Assembly: GCA_040902855.1 (NCBI GenBank)
Contig: JBBDWN010000019.1
Span: forward strand, 1-47,543
Length of the DNA stretch: 47,543 nucleotides
Reading direction: 5' to 3'
Source: DATHWB01 sp040902855
GTDB taxonomy: Bacteria > Actinomycetota > Acidimicrobiia > Spongiisociales > ZC4RG35
The notes under the pieces are model-generated. The model did no database searches and was not told the DNA's origin. It saw only the letters and a program-made list of their open reading frames with translations. Shown here in pieces: positions 7,953-16,182 of this stretch (the first letter of the stretch is position 1; every line of letters begins with the position of its first letter). The position numbers were made by a program, and so were the translations under genes.

Positions 7953-9116
7953 ATGCTTTGTCGTCTCTGCCTGGCCCTCGTGGTCCTCCTCGCCGGTTGT
8001 TCGCAGAGTGCCGTCACGACGACCACGGCTGCGGTGGTGACGTCTGGGACTGAGGCACCGGCGGCTGACACGACTTCGTCCACGACTTCGTCGACGACCA
8101 CGTCGACGGCTCCGGCAACCTCGACCACCGTCCCTCGCCCCGAGTTGCAGGGTCTCACGTACGCGGTCGTGGCTGACGGTCTGGATTTCCCGATCATCCT
8201 GATGCCGTGGACCGACGATGGTTCACTCGTCGGCTTCCGCGACGGTCGGGTCCACGCCTTCGACGGCGAGACCATCTCGGCCGAGCCGCTGTTCGACCTG
8301 GAGGTGTCCACCGACGGTGAACGGGGTCTCCTGGGGTTGGACTCCGTGGATGTGGACTCGGTGTACGTCCACTATTCCGACCCGGCGGGTGACACGGTGG
8401 TCTCCGAAGTCACGGTTTCGACCGGCGCCGAGAAGATCCTGCTGACGGTGTCCCAGCCCGCGTCCAACCACAACGGGGGGATGCTCCAGTTCGGACCTGA
8501 CGGCAGGTTGTATCTCGGACTCGGGGATGGTGGCGGCTCGAATGACCGGTTCGGCCACGGACAGAACACCGACACCCTGCTCGGCGGGATCGTCGCCATC
8601 GATCCGGAAAGCGGGGACTCGCGACTGTGGTCCTACGGTCTCCGGAACCCGTATCGCTTCTGGTTCGACGGCGAAGTGCTCTACATCGGTGACGTCGGCC
8701 AGGGCTCGTACGAAGAGGTCGACGTCGTCGGATACGCCCAGGAGGGATTCAACTTCGGGTGGCCCATCACAGAGGCACTCCATTGTTTCTCGCCCCGTAC
8801 CGGATGCGACACGGACGGGATCACCCTGCCGCTGGTCGAAGTCCCGCACGGCGATGCCGGTACCTGCTCGATCACAGGCGGAGTGGTGTATCGGGGCGAG
8901 TCGATCCCCGAACTCGACGGTCACTACTTCTACTCCGACTTCTGCGGAGGCTGGTTGCGGAGTTTCCGGTTCGACGGCTCCGACCTCACCGACCAGACGG
9001 ACTGGACGGATCAGGTCGGCATTGCCGGGAACGTGGTCTCGTTCGGAGTGGACCACGACGGCGAGGTCTACGTGCTCACTCCGGACGCCATCAGAAGGAT
9101 CGCACCACTCCGCTGA
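7953..9116 (+). CDS. PQQ-dependent sugar dehydrogenase-like (GSDH) lipoprotein
   Basis: The 387-residue protein has a signal peptide ending in the lipobox LLAGC (C16) and a Thr/Ser/Ala-rich spacer to about residue 55. A six-bladed propeller of the soluble glucose/aldose dehydrogenase family follows. Family landmarks are SNHNGGMLQFGPDGRLYLGLGDGG, the GLRNPYRFWFD segment, IGDVGQGSYEEVD, FNFGWP, and GGVVYRG near the end. These proteins oxidise sugars with PQQ at the outer face of the membrane; whether this one binds PQQ or has another propeller function is unknown. No PQQ biosynthesis gene is in the window. The stop is followed after 16 nt by a DMT transporter, which has its own -10-like box. 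Confidence 0.85.
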   Translation: MLCRLCLALVVLLAGCSQSAVTTTTAAVVTSGTEAPAADTTSSTTSSTTTSTAPATSTTVPRPELQGLTYAVVADGLDFPIILMPWTDDGSLVGFRDGRVHAFDGETISAEPLFDLEVSTDGERGLLGLDSVDVDSVYVHYSDPAGDTVVSEVTVSTGAEKILLTVSQPASNHNGGMLQFGPDGRLYLGLGDGGGSNDRFGHGQNTDTLLGGIVAIDPESGDSRLWSYGLRNPYRFWFDGEVLYIGDVGQGSYEEVDVVGYAQEGFNFGWPITEALHCFSPRTGCDTDGITLPLVEVPHGDAGTCSITGGVVYRGESIPELDGHYFYSDFCGGWLRSFRFDGSDLTDQTDWTDQVGIAGNVVSFGVDHDGEVYVLTPDAIRRIAPLR

Positions 9117-9122
9117 TAGCCT
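9117..9122 (+). promoter_or_regulatory. Possible -10 (TAGCCT) 10 nt before the DMT transporter
   Basis: TAGCCT begins directly after the stop of the upstream gene and lies 10 nt before the ATG at 9133. The same hexamer precedes manC. The gene may instead be co-transcribed with the GSDH-like gene. Confidence 0.3.
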
Positions 9123-9132
9123 CCCCGGCTGC

Positions 9133-9948
9133 ATGACCCCGCTCGTCTTCGCCGCCCTTGCCGCCGTCACATACGGCACAGCCGACTTCTACGGCGGCAT
9201 CGCGACGCGCCGGATCGATGCGACGCGAGTCGTCCTCTGGTCCCAGATCATCGGACTGGGAATCGGCCTGATCGTCGCGCCCGTGTTCGGCGGGTCGATG
9301 GGCCTCGCAGATGTCGGGTGGGGGGCCGCCGCCGGTCTTGCCGGTGCGGTCGGACTCGTCTCGCTCTATCGGGGGCTTTCGGCGGGCAGAGCTGCGGTGG
9401 TGGCGCCGATCTCGGGGGTTCTCTCGGGGGTCGTGCCCGCGGTAGTCGGCTTCGCCGTGGGGGAGCGGTCGTCGGTCGTGACGGTCCTCGGGTTCGTTCT
9501 TGCCGCCGTGGCGGTGTGGCTCGTGAGCGGCGGACGCCTGGAAGCGGGATCCGGCTTCTCGTACGGCGTGTTGGCTGGCGTCGGATTCGGGCTCTTCTTC
9601 GTGCTGCTCTCGCCGATCTCGGCCGACGCCGGTCTGTGGCCTCTCATTCCGGCTCGATCGGCGTCGATCGCGGTCATGCTGTGGATGGGCCGACGGAGTG
9701 CGCCGGCGGTGTTCGACTGGTCGACTCGCCGGCTCGTCGGTGCGGTCGGAGTCGGAGACATGGCGGCCAATGTGTTCATCCTTCTGGCGCTGCAACGGGG
9801 TCCGCTGGGCGAGGGAGCGGTGGTGTCCTCCCTCTATCCGGCGGTCACCGTGGTTCTCGCTGCCCTGATTCTCCGTGAGGCGGTCCGTCGGTCCCAGTGG
9901 ATCGGTCTCGGGTTGGCGGTCGTGGCGATGGCCCTCATCGCCGGCTGA
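9133..9948 (+). CDS. DMT superfamily (EamA-type) transporter
   Basis: The 271-residue protein consists almost entirely of about 10 hydrophobic helices, arranged as two EamA repeats. Typical landmarks are the first helix with TYGTADFYGG, the helix containing GRAAVVAPISGVLSGVVPAVVG (end of repeat one), and LGEGAVVSSLYPAVTVVLAALILRE (end of repeat two). Such proteins are usually exporters of amino acids or metabolites; the substrate is unknown. The ATG was chosen because an upstream extension in frame would run through the GSDH-like gene. It converges with the YdcZ-type gene, with 2 nt between the stops. Confidence 0.85.
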   Translation: MTPLVFAALAAVTYGTADFYGGIATRRIDATRVVLWSQIIGLGIGLIVAPVFGGSMGLADVGWGAAAGLAGAVGLVSLYRGLSAGRAAVVAPISGVLSGVVPAVVGFAVGERSSVVTVLGFVLAAVAVWLVSGGRLEAGSGFSYGVLAGVGFGLFFVLLSPISADAGLWPLIPARSASIAVMLWMGRRSAPAVFDWSTRRLVGAVGVGDMAANVFILLALQRGPLGEGAVVSSLYPAVTVVLAALILREAVRRSQWIGLGLAVVAMALIAG

Positions 9949-9950
9949 CG

Positions 9951-10385
9951 TCAGCGGATGACGAGCCAGCCGCCGACACACAGCAACGCCAGTCCGATCA
10001 CCGTCTCGAGATCGATCGGATCGGCTGTGCCTTCGAACATTCCGAAGTGGGCGATCGTCGAACTGGCAGCGAATTGGGCCGCGGTGACGGCTGCCAGCGT
10101 GGGGACGAGCCCGATCCGCGGTGCTGCGAATCCGATCGTCCCGACGATCACGAGTCCCAGGATTCCGACCAGATACGCCCACCAGGGCGCACGGCGCCAG
10201 ACGGCGAAGTCGATTCCGCCGGCGGCCAAGCGAGCGATGCCGATCGCGGCACCGGCCGAGAGGAAACTCACGGTGACCGCATCGAAGGTCCCCAGACGGC
10301 CGTCGAGCACCCCGGCGAACTGAGCCTGGAGGGCGATGGCGATTCCGCCCACGAGGGCGATGGTAAGGACGAGTGCCGGATTCAT
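9951..10385 (-). CDS. YdcZ-like (DUF606) DMT-family membrane protein
   Basis: The 144-residue protein has five hydrophobic helices, the usual size and layout of YdcZ/DUF606 half-transporters, which act as dimers. Landmarks are MNPALVLTIALVGGIAIALQAQ at the N-terminus, PWWAYLVGILG in the middle and the final helix ETVIGLALLCVGGWLVIR. The start lies 6 nt past the eutB stop, so it is the last gene of the minus-strand ectoine operon (regulator, PLP enzyme, eutC, eutB, this gene). A role in exporting a by-product of ectoine breakdown is possible but is inferred only from position. Confidence 0.82.
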   Translation of the reverse strand: MNPALVLTIALVGGIAIALQAQFAGVLDGRLGTFDAVTVSFLSAGAAIGIARLAAGGIDFAVWRRAPWWAYLVGILGLVIVGTIGFAAPRIGLVPTLAAVTAAQFAASSTIAHFGMFEGTADPIDLETVIGLALLCVGGWLVIR

Positions 10386-10391
10386 GAGGAG

Positions 10392-11387
10392 TCAGTCTGG
10401 CTGGTTTGGGCGCCGCTTCCGAGTATCGGTCGCCAGTTCCTCGGCGAGTTCGGCGAGGTGTCGCGCCTCGATGTTCGATCCGGTGCAGATGATCGCAAGC
10501 CCGGGGTCGCCCAAGATCTTGCCGGCCAGTACCGCCCCGATCCCGACCGCCGCCCCGCCTTCCAGCACGAGTCGGTGGTGTTCGAGGGCGTATCTCATCC
10601 CTGCCCAGATGTCTCGTTCCTCGACGAGCACGATGTCGTCGACGAGGTCTGCCACGATGTCGAACGTGTGGCGGTTGTCGAGTCCGATTCCGCCCTGGAG
10701 GGAATCGGCGAGGGTCTGGCGCTCGGGCATGTCGACCGGCTTGCCCGCCTCGACGCTGGCTGCCATGACCGCTGCCCGTCGCATGGACACTCCGATCACG
10801 CGGATCGACGGATCGAACGCCTTGGTGGCGATCGCGACCCCCGCGGCGAGCCCGCCCCCTGACAACGGCACCACGACCGTGCGGACACCGGGCATCTGCT
10901 CGGTGAGTTCGAGCCCGACTGTTCCCTGGCCGGCGATCACCTCGGGGTCGTCGAAGGGGTGGACCAACGTCATCCCGCGCTCGTTCACGAGTTGATCGGC
11001 ATTTGCAAGAGCCTCCGTCTGGGACGCTCCATCGATGACGAGTTCGCACCCCAGGGTTTCGAGGGCGGCGATCTTGCCCGGTGGGACCTCCACCGAGACA
11101 CAGACTGCGACCGGCATTCCGAGATGCGCGGCGACATGGGCGACGGCGCGCCCGTGATTGCCCGTCGAGGCTGTCACCACACCTCGGCTCCGGTCGGACT
11201 CGTCGAGTGAGAGGATTTTGGAGGCAGCGCCGCGGATCTTGAAGCTTCCGGTTGGCTGAACTGTCTCCAACTTCAGGGTGAGGTTGCCGAGCCCTGGCGC
11301 GATCACCGTCGGCGTGCGCACCGCAATTCCCGAGATCCGGCGAGCAGCGTCGGCGATGTCGTCTGCCGTGGGTCGTTCAGGTCTCAA
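10392..11387 (-). CDS. eutB: Hydroxyectoine utilization dehydratase EutB
   Basis: The 331-residue fold-type II PLP enzyme is related to threonine dehydratase but lacks the regulatory ACT domain. The PLP lysine is K50 in QPTGSFKIRGA, followed by TASTGNHGRAVA for substrate binding and the phosphate loop LSGGGLAAG. The segment TLADSLQGGIGLDNRHTF and the stretch around VIGVSMRR match EutB specifically. In known loci EutB with EutC serves the hydroxyectoine branch. A TTG start at 11387 overlaps the end of eutC and has GGGA upstream; an ATG at 11429 would add 14 residues inside eutC. It is translationally coupled to eutC. The partner EutA is not seen in the window. Confidence 0.88.
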   Translation of the reverse strand: MRPERPTADDIADAARRISGIAVRTPTVIAPGLGNLTLKLETVQPTGSFKIRGAASKILSLDESDRSRGVVTASTGNHGRAVAHVAAHLGMPVAVCVSVEVPPGKIAALETLGCELVIDGASQTEALANADQLVNERGMTLVHPFDDPEVIAGQGTVGLELTEQMPGVRTVVVPLSGGGLAAGVAIATKAFDPSIRVIGVSMRRAAVMAASVEAGKPVDMPERQTLADSLQGGIGLDNRHTFDIVADLVDDIVLVEERDIWAGMRYALEHHRLVLEGGAAVGIGAVLAGKILGDPGLAIICTGSNIEARHLAELAEELATDTRKRRPNQPD

Positions 11388-12357
11388 TGGTCGTCCCGAG
11401 GCCGGCTTCGTTGCACCTCGCCACCGCAAGTCCGGCGATTGCCGTGTCCTGGGCGCCGGTGCCTGTCAGGTCACACACGGTGATCGCTTCTCTCGACGTC
11501 CGACCTCCGTTTCCGCCGATGACCGCTCCGAGTTCGACTGCTTCGACGATCAGGCCCGCGTCGAAGGCGGCTCGTAGCTCGCCCAGCCGCCTGCTCTGGG
11601 AGATGGAGTCGCATACGAACGGGCCGGCGGCGGCGACGAGGGACGTCGCTAGCTCCTGTTTGTGTTCGGCATCTGAACCGACGGCCGTCACGTGGGCGCC
11701 GGGCGTCAGCATCGTCTCGTCGACCAGCGGATGGGCCGAGGGTGTCGTCGTGATCACGATGTCCGCTCCCGCCACGGCCGACTCGACTGTGGCGTGAGAC
11801 GTCACCGGCAGATCGAGTTGGTCCGACGCGACCTGGGCGAACCGGGTCGCCTTGGTGTCATCGCGAGCCCACACCGTGGCCTGCTTCACGGATCGGACCA
11901 GCAGTGACGCTTCGAGTTGGAGCCGGGCCTGAGTTCCTGCGCCGATGATGGCGACCGTCGCGGAGTCCGGGTTGGAGAGGTGCTGCGCGGCGACCGCACC
12001 TGCCAGGGCGGTTCGGAGGTCGGTGAGATATCCGTTGTCGAAGAGGGCCGCCAGAGGCACACCCGTCTGGGCATCCAGCAAGACCATCAGTCCTCCCAGG
12101 CTCGGCAGCCCCCGCGCCGGGTTGTCGAAGAAGCCCGCCGACAGCTTCACGGCGATTCCGGGGTGCCCGGGCAAGTAGGCGGACTTGATGTCGATCTCGC
12201 CGTTGTGGTCCGGTACGTCGATACGCATGATCGGCGGCATCACTGCGGTTCCCGCGGTGATCAGCGGATAGACGGACTCGATCGTCTTCAGTTCTTCTTC
12301 GCCGAGTGTGACCACCGACCGCAGGTCGGATTCGGTGAGTACCCGGATCGTCGTCAT
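11377..12357 (-). CDS. eutC: Ectoine utilization protein EutC (ornithine cyclodeaminase family)
   Basis: The 326-residue member of the ornithine cyclodeaminase/mu-crystallin family has N-terminal MPPIMRIDVPDHNGEIDIKSAY and VKLSAGFFDNP (substrate side), YLTDLRTALAGAVAA, then a Rossmann motif AIIGAGTQARLQ for NAD(H). The DVPDHNGE segment and the FFDNPARGLPSL region match the EutC subgroup rather than true cyclodeaminases. With EutB it is part of the hydroxyectoine-specific part of ectoine catabolism in known loci; the exact reaction is not settled. It begins 4 nt after the stop of the Cys/Met PLP enzyme and overlaps the eutB start. Confidence 0.88.
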   Translation of the reverse strand: MTTIRVLTESDLRSVVTLGEEELKTIESVYPLITAGTAVMPPIMRIDVPDHNGEIDIKSAYLPGHPGIAVKLSAGFFDNPARGLPSLGGLMVLLDAQTGVPLAALFDNGYLTDLRTALAGAVAAQHLSNPDSATVAIIGAGTQARLQLEASLLVRSVKQATVWARDDTKATRFAQVASDQLDLPVTSHATVESAVAGADIVITTTPSAHPLVDETMLTPGAHVTAVGSDAEHKQELATSLVAAAGPFVCDSISQSRRLGELRAAFDAGLIVEAVELGAVIGGNGGRTSREAITVCDLTGTGAQDTAIAGLAVARCNEAGLGTTIET

Positions 12358-12361
12358 GGGA

Positions 12362-13534
12362 TCAGACCCTTGCCAGTGCTCCGTCGAGATCCTCGAGCAG
12401 GTCCTCGACGTCCTCGATGCCGGTCGAATAGCGGATGAGTCCTTCCGGAATGCCCAATGCGGCCCGTTCCTCTGCGGTGCACTCGACGTGGCTCGTGGTG
12501 GCGGGAGGTCCGACGATCGTCTCGACCGAACCGAGGTTGGCGGCTCCGTTGGCCAGACGGAGGCCAGGGAGGAAGCGGCGTACTGCGTCGAGCCCGCCGT
12601 CGAGGCCGAAGCTCAGCATGCCGCCGAAACCGCGCATTTGGCGCAGCGCCACCTCGTGCTGGGGATGGGAAGCCAACCCGGGATAGTTGACGACCGGGAT
12701 CTTGGGATGGGATTCGAGGTACTCGGCGATCCTGTGGGCATTCGCCCCCTGGCGCTCGACTCGGAGATGCAGCGTCTTCATGCCCCGCAGCAGGAGGTAG
12801 GCCGCCATCGGATGCAACGTTGCCCCGTTGATCTCCCGGTAGTGATAGACGCCGCGAACGAGGTCTTTGGAGCCCACGACGACCCCGCCAAGCGCGTCGG
12901 CGTGGCCACCGAGGAACTTGGTCGCGCTGTGGACGACGAGGTCGGCGCCGAACGCGATCGGGTTCTGGTTGATCGGAGTCGCGAACGTGTTGTCGACGAT
13001 CACGGTTGCCCCGGCTGCGTGACCGGCACCGATGAGTCGCTCCAGATCGAGGATCTTGAGCGTCGGGTTGGTCGGAGTCTCGAGGTAGAGCACGTCGCAG
13101 CCTCTGGTGATCGCTGCTTCGATCGCGGCGAAGTCGGTCGTGTCGACGAGATCGACGTCCACGCCGAACCGCGGGAGGAAGTCGGTGAAGACCTTGGCGG
13201 TGCCCCCGTACGTGTCCTTGACGCTGACGACTCTCGAGCCGGGGGTGAGGAGCGAGTGCAGCGTGTTGGAGATGACTGCCATCCCGGTCGATGCCGAGGT
13301 GGCCGCCTCCGCCCCCTCGAGCAGTCGGACCTTCTCTTCGAACACGTCCACGGTGGGGTTGGTGTTCCGGCCGTAGATGTGGCCTTCCTCGTTGCCGACG
13401 GCGACGTCGAGCCATTCGTCGAAGTCGTCGTATCCGAACGAGACGCTGTGGACGACCGGGACCTGGGTGGCCCGCTCGAATCGGGGCCCGTCTTCGCCGC
13501 CCCAGACGGCGATGGTTGCAGTGCGATCAGTCAT
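12362..13534 (-). CDS. Cys/Met-metabolism PLP enzyme (cystathionine gamma-synthase/lyase family) in the ectoine operon
   Basis: A 390-residue fold-type I enzyme with the whole Cys/Met family pattern: YGRNTNPT (Y54, R56), STGM at 82-85, DTYGG with Y109, the cofactor aspartate D181 in VDNTFATP, and the Schiff-base lysine K206 in HSATKFLGGH. Known members do beta- or gamma-elimination or replacement on cysteine, homocysteine or homoserine esters. Here it lies between the GntR regulator (TGATG overlap) and eutC (4 nt), so it should be co-expressed with ectoine catabolism. It could act on a diaminobutyrate or hydroxy-diaminobutyrate intermediate; that is inference. No standard eut/doe locus known to me has this enzyme. 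Confidence 0.85.
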   Translation of the reverse strand: MTDRTATIAVWGGEDGPRFERATQVPVVHSVSFGYDDFDEWLDVAVGNEEGHIYGRNTNPTVDVFEEKVRLLEGAEAATSASTGMAVISNTLHSLLTPGSRVVSVKDTYGGTAKVFTDFLPRFGVDVDLVDTTDFAAIEAAITRGCDVLYLETPTNPTLKILDLERLIGAGHAAGATVIVDNTFATPINQNPIAFGADLVVHSATKFLGGHADALGGVVVGSKDLVRGVYHYREINGATLHPMAAYLLLRGMKTLHLRVERQGANAHRIAEYLESHPKIPVVNYPGLASHPQHEVALRQMRGFGGMLSFGLDGGLDAVRRFLPGLRLANGAANLGSVETIVGPPATTSHVECTAEERAALGIPEGLIRYSTGIEDVEDLLEDLDGALARV

Positions 13535-14217
13535 CAGAAGTTGGGCATCCTTGTCACGTGTTGGTTGAATCGGCTGAGGAGCATGCGCATGTGTGCCGTG
13601 CGTATCTCGGCCAGCCGGTTTCCGGATTCACCCTCGAGTGCTTCGAGGGTCTGTTCGACCTCCTCGGCCATGATGTCGATCTCGGTATCGAGATCCATTT
13701 CCGGGAGGAATTGCATCCACAGCCTCGCCGTCTGCACGTAGAGCAGATCGTGGATGCGGGTGAGGGCGGCGTTCTCGACGATCGAGAGCATCGCTTCGTG
13801 GAATCGGTTGTAGGCGGCACCGAGATCACGGACCGACCTCGTGCGCTTGACCTCGGCGAGGTCCACTCGGACGGCCCGGACCGACGCCACCGCCGCCTCG
13901 GAGGCGGGGAGGCGGACGAACTCGCTCACGAGTTCTCCGATCTTCAGGCGGACCGCCCATACGTCGCGAAGCGCCTTCATGTCGATGGCCGACACACGGG
14001 CTCCCGCACCTTCGATGCTCTCGACCAGCCCCTCGAATTCGAGGTGGTCGAGCACCTGGCGGATCGGTGTCCGACTCACCCCGAACTCAGCGGCGAGATG
14101 CTCTTCCCGCAGCCGGGAACCGGGAGGAAGGTCGAGCAGAGTGATTCTCTCGCGCAGTTCGCGGTGGATCTGTTCTTGGGTGGGCTTTCCCCAGTCAGGG
14201 GACTGAACCGTGGTCAT
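13534..14217 (-). CDS. GntR-family (FadR/FCD-like) transcriptional regulator
   Basis: A 227-residue regulator with an N-terminal winged helix (about 10-75: IHRELRERITLLDLPPGSRLREEHLAAEFGVS, then RTPIRQVLDHLEFEGLV) and an alpha-helical C-terminal ligand domain of the FCD type (residues about 80-220). GGAGGAAGA stands directly before the chosen ATG; a longer in-frame extension crosses the promoter region and lacks such a signal. It is divergent from ehuB and first in the eutC-eutB operon, so it probably controls both operons and itself in response to an ectoine breakdown product. Known ectoine regulators are MocR-type EnuR, which this is not. Confidence 0.88.
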   Translation of the reverse strand: MTTVQSPDWGKPTQEQIHRELRERITLLDLPPGSRLREEHLAAEFGVSRTPIRQVLDHLEFEGLVESIEGAGARVSAIDMKALRDVWAVRLKIGELVSEFVRLPASEAAVASVRAVRVDLAEVKRTRSVRDLGAAYNRFHEAMLSIVENAALTRIHDLLYVQTARLWMQFLPEMDLDTEIDIMAEEVEQTLEALEGESGNRLAEIRTAHMRMLLSRFNQHVTRMPNF

Positions 14218-14269
14218 TCTTCCTCCGAGCGGGTTTCGCAAGATCTCTGAGGACCGCGAAGAGACTTGA

Positions 14270-14279
14270 TTGGATACAA
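14270..14279. promoter_or_regulatory. Candidate operator for the GntR regulator
   Basis: TTGGATACAA differs by one base from the palindrome TTGTATACAA, a shape typical of FadR/FCD-type sites (TnGTnnnACnA). It lies 53 nt upstream of the regulator start and just upstream of the ehuB -35, so binding could affect both directions. Confidence 0.35.
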
Positions 14280-14292
14280 ATCGTACACATAG

Positions 14293-14322
14293 TGGACACA
14301 CGACGAATGCAATCTCTACACT
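14293..14322 (+). promoter_or_regulatory. Candidate promoter of the ehuBCDA operon
   Basis: TGGACA (14293-14298) and TACACT (14317-14322) are separated by 18 nt and resemble a housekeeping -35/-10 pair. Transcription would start near 14329, giving a leader of about 138 nt before ehuB. I recognise no riboswitch in that leader. Confidence 0.45.
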
Positions 14323-14466
14323 CACCCTCGTCGACGGGAGAAGTCGCAGGCCGGTCGGGCAAGCGCGTGTCAGTGGATACGCCCCCCGACCTCGACGCAC
14401 GTCTCCTGTCACCGGCGGCCGAATGCGAAATGCCGGGCCAATCAACGAATACCGGAGGAACATCCG

Positions 14467-16170
14467 ATGACACACAGATCACGTCTTACGTGGCTCCTGG
14501 CGCTCCTGGCGCTCGTGCTCGCAGCATGCGGCGGAGGAGACACAGGAGCCGACGACGACACCGACTCGACCACGACCACGGCTGCCCCGGCCGGCGATGG
14601 TCTGCTCGGCGAACTGCAGGCGTCGGGGACGGTTCGGGTTGGGATTGCGAATGAGGTGCCGTACGGGTACGAGGACGAGGACGGGAATGTGACTGGTGAG
14701 GCGCCGGAGGTGGCGAAAGCCGTGCTGGCGAATCTCGGTATCGACAATGTCGAGGCGGTCGTGGTGGAGTTCGGGACGTTGATCCCGGGTTTGCAGGCGG
14801 GTCAGTTCGACATGATCGCGGCGGGGATGTTCATCACTCCCGACCGGGCCGCCCAGATCATCTTCTCGGATCCGGACTACTGCGTGTCGAACGCGTTCGC
14901 GGTGGTGGACGGGAATCCGCTGGGGATCAGTGACTTCGGCTCGATCATCGATTCGGGTGCCACCTTGGCGGTGCTGTCTGGGGCCGTGGATGAGGGGTAT
15001 GCGGTCGATTCGGGTGTGCCGGATGACCAGATCGAACGCTTCTCTGATGTGAACGCCCAATATGACGCGCTTGCTGCGGGTCGGGTGGATGCGGTGTCGG
15101 GGACGGCGCTGACGGTGAACACCCAGGCCGACGCGCGAGACGGTCTGGAGGCCACGCCTGGTTTCTTCCCGGTGATCGATGGTGTGGAGCAGGTCGGTTG
15201 TGGCGGTTTCGGGTTCCTGGATCAGGGGTTTCGTGACGCGTTCAATGCCGAGCTGAAGAAGCTGCAGGCGGATGGGACGGTCGAAGAGATCGTCACTTCC
15301 TTCGGTTTCGCTGCCGCCGACGTCGAAAAAGCCGCCAGCCTGACCGCCGAAGAGCTCGCCAACCCCGGAGGCGGCGACGGCGAGGCCATGGCCGAATCCG
15401 AACTTCTCGCAGCGCTGCAGGCGTCGGGGACGGTTCGGGTTGGGATTGCGAATGAGGTGCCGTACGGGTACGAGGACGAGGACGGGAATGTGACTGGTGA
15501 GGCGCCGGAGGTGGCGAAAGCCGTGCTGGCGAATCTCGGTATCGACAATGTCGAGGCGGTCGTGGTGGAGTTCGGGACGTTGATCCCGGGTTTGCAGGCG
15601 GGTCAGTTCGACATGATCGCGGCGGGGATGTTCATCACTCCCGACCGGGCCGCCCAGATCATCTTCTCGGATCCGGACTACTGCGTGTCGAACGCGTTCG
15701 CGGTGGTGGACGGGAATCCGCTGGGGATCAGTGACTTCGGCTCGATCATCGATTCGGGTGCCACCTTGGCGGTGCTGTCTGGGGCCGTGGATGAGGGGTA
15801 TGCGGTCGATTCGGGTGTGCCGGATGACCAGATCGAACGCTTCTCTGATGTGAACGCCCAATATGACGCGCTTGCTGCGGGTCGGGTGGATGCGGTGTCG
15901 GGGACGGCGCTGACGGTGAACACCCAGGCCGACGCGCGAGACGGTCTGGAGGCCACGCCTGGTTTCTTCCCGGTGATCGATGGTGTGGAGCAGGTCGGTT
16001 GTGGCGGTTTCGGGTTCCTGGATCAGGGGTTTCGTGACGCGTTCAATGCCGAGCTGAAGAAGCTGCAGGCGGATGGGACGGTCGAAGAGATCGTCACGTC
16101 CTTCGGTTTCGCAGCCGCCGACGTCGAAAAAGCCGCCGCCCTCACCGCCGAGGAGCTTTCCACTCCCTGA
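14467..16170 (+). CDS. ehuB: Ectoine/hydroxyectoine-binding lipoprotein EhuB with duplicated binding domain
   Basis: The 567-residue ABC substrate-binding lipoprotein is twice the usual size. Signal peptide and lipobox LAAC (C21) precede an Asp/Thr-rich spacer. Two copies of a family 3 solute-binding domain follow (about residues 46-300 and 313-567), identical in protein sequence over most of their length. Each has IANEVPYGYEDEDGNVTGEAPE, the EhuB signature, plus GMFITPDRAAQIIFSDPDYC and a second Cys in VGCGGFGF, possibly a disulfide. The DNA repeat is perfect over 14614-15296 and 15415-16097. GGAGGAAC precedes the ATG. It should deliver ligand to EhuC/EhuD and has the rare option of binding two ligands. 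Confidence 0.9.
   Translation: MTHRSRLTWLLALLALVLAACGGGDTGADDDTDSTTTTAAPAGDGLLGELQASGTVRVGIANEVPYGYEDEDGNVTGEAPEVAKAVLANLGIDNVEAVVVEFGTLIPGLQAGQFDMIAAGMFITPDRAAQIIFSDPDYCVSNAFAVVDGNPLGISDFGSIIDSGATLAVLSGAVDEGYAVDSGVPDDQIERFSDVNAQYDALAAGRVDAVSGTALTVNTQADARDGLEATPGFFPVIDGVEQVGCGGFGFLDQGFRDAFNAELKKLQADGTVEEIVTSFGFAAADVEKAASLTAEELANPGGGDGEAMAESELLAALQASGTVRVGIANEVPYGYEDEDGNVTGEAPEVAKAVLANLGIDNVEAVVVEFGTLIPGLQAGQFDMIAAGMFITPDRAAQIIFSDPDYCVSNAFAVVDGNPLGISDFGSIIDSGATLAVLSGAVDEGYAVDSGVPDDQIERFSDVNAQYDALAAGRVDAVSGTALTVNTQADARDGLEATPGFFPVIDGVEQVGCGGFGFLDQGFRDAFNAELKKLQADGTVEEIVTSFGFAAADVEKAAALTAEELSTP
14614..15296 (+). repeat. Copy 1 of a 683-bp perfect direct repeat inside ehuB
   Basis: Bases 14614-15296 appear identical to 15415-16097, an offset of 801 bp (267 codons), so the repeat is in frame. 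The following 57 bases remain similar but differ at about six positions. The repeat uses many GCG, GTG, GGG and AAT codons, unlike the GCC/GTC/AAC-rich flanks. Confidence 0.92.
15415..16097 (+). repeat. Copy 2 of the 683-bp perfect direct repeat inside ehuB
   Basis: Identical to copy 1 by eye. A unique linker of 118 bp (15297-15414) separates the copies, encoding the end of domain one and a Gly/Glu/Ala-rich hinge (NPGGGDGEAMAESE). Confidence 0.92.
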
Positions 16171-16182
16171 ACCAGCAGACGA

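Noticed and set aside
14614..16097. Repeats as CRISPR or mobile element
   Set aside because: There are only two long coding copies, in frame inside one gene, with no spacers, terminal repeats or transposase.
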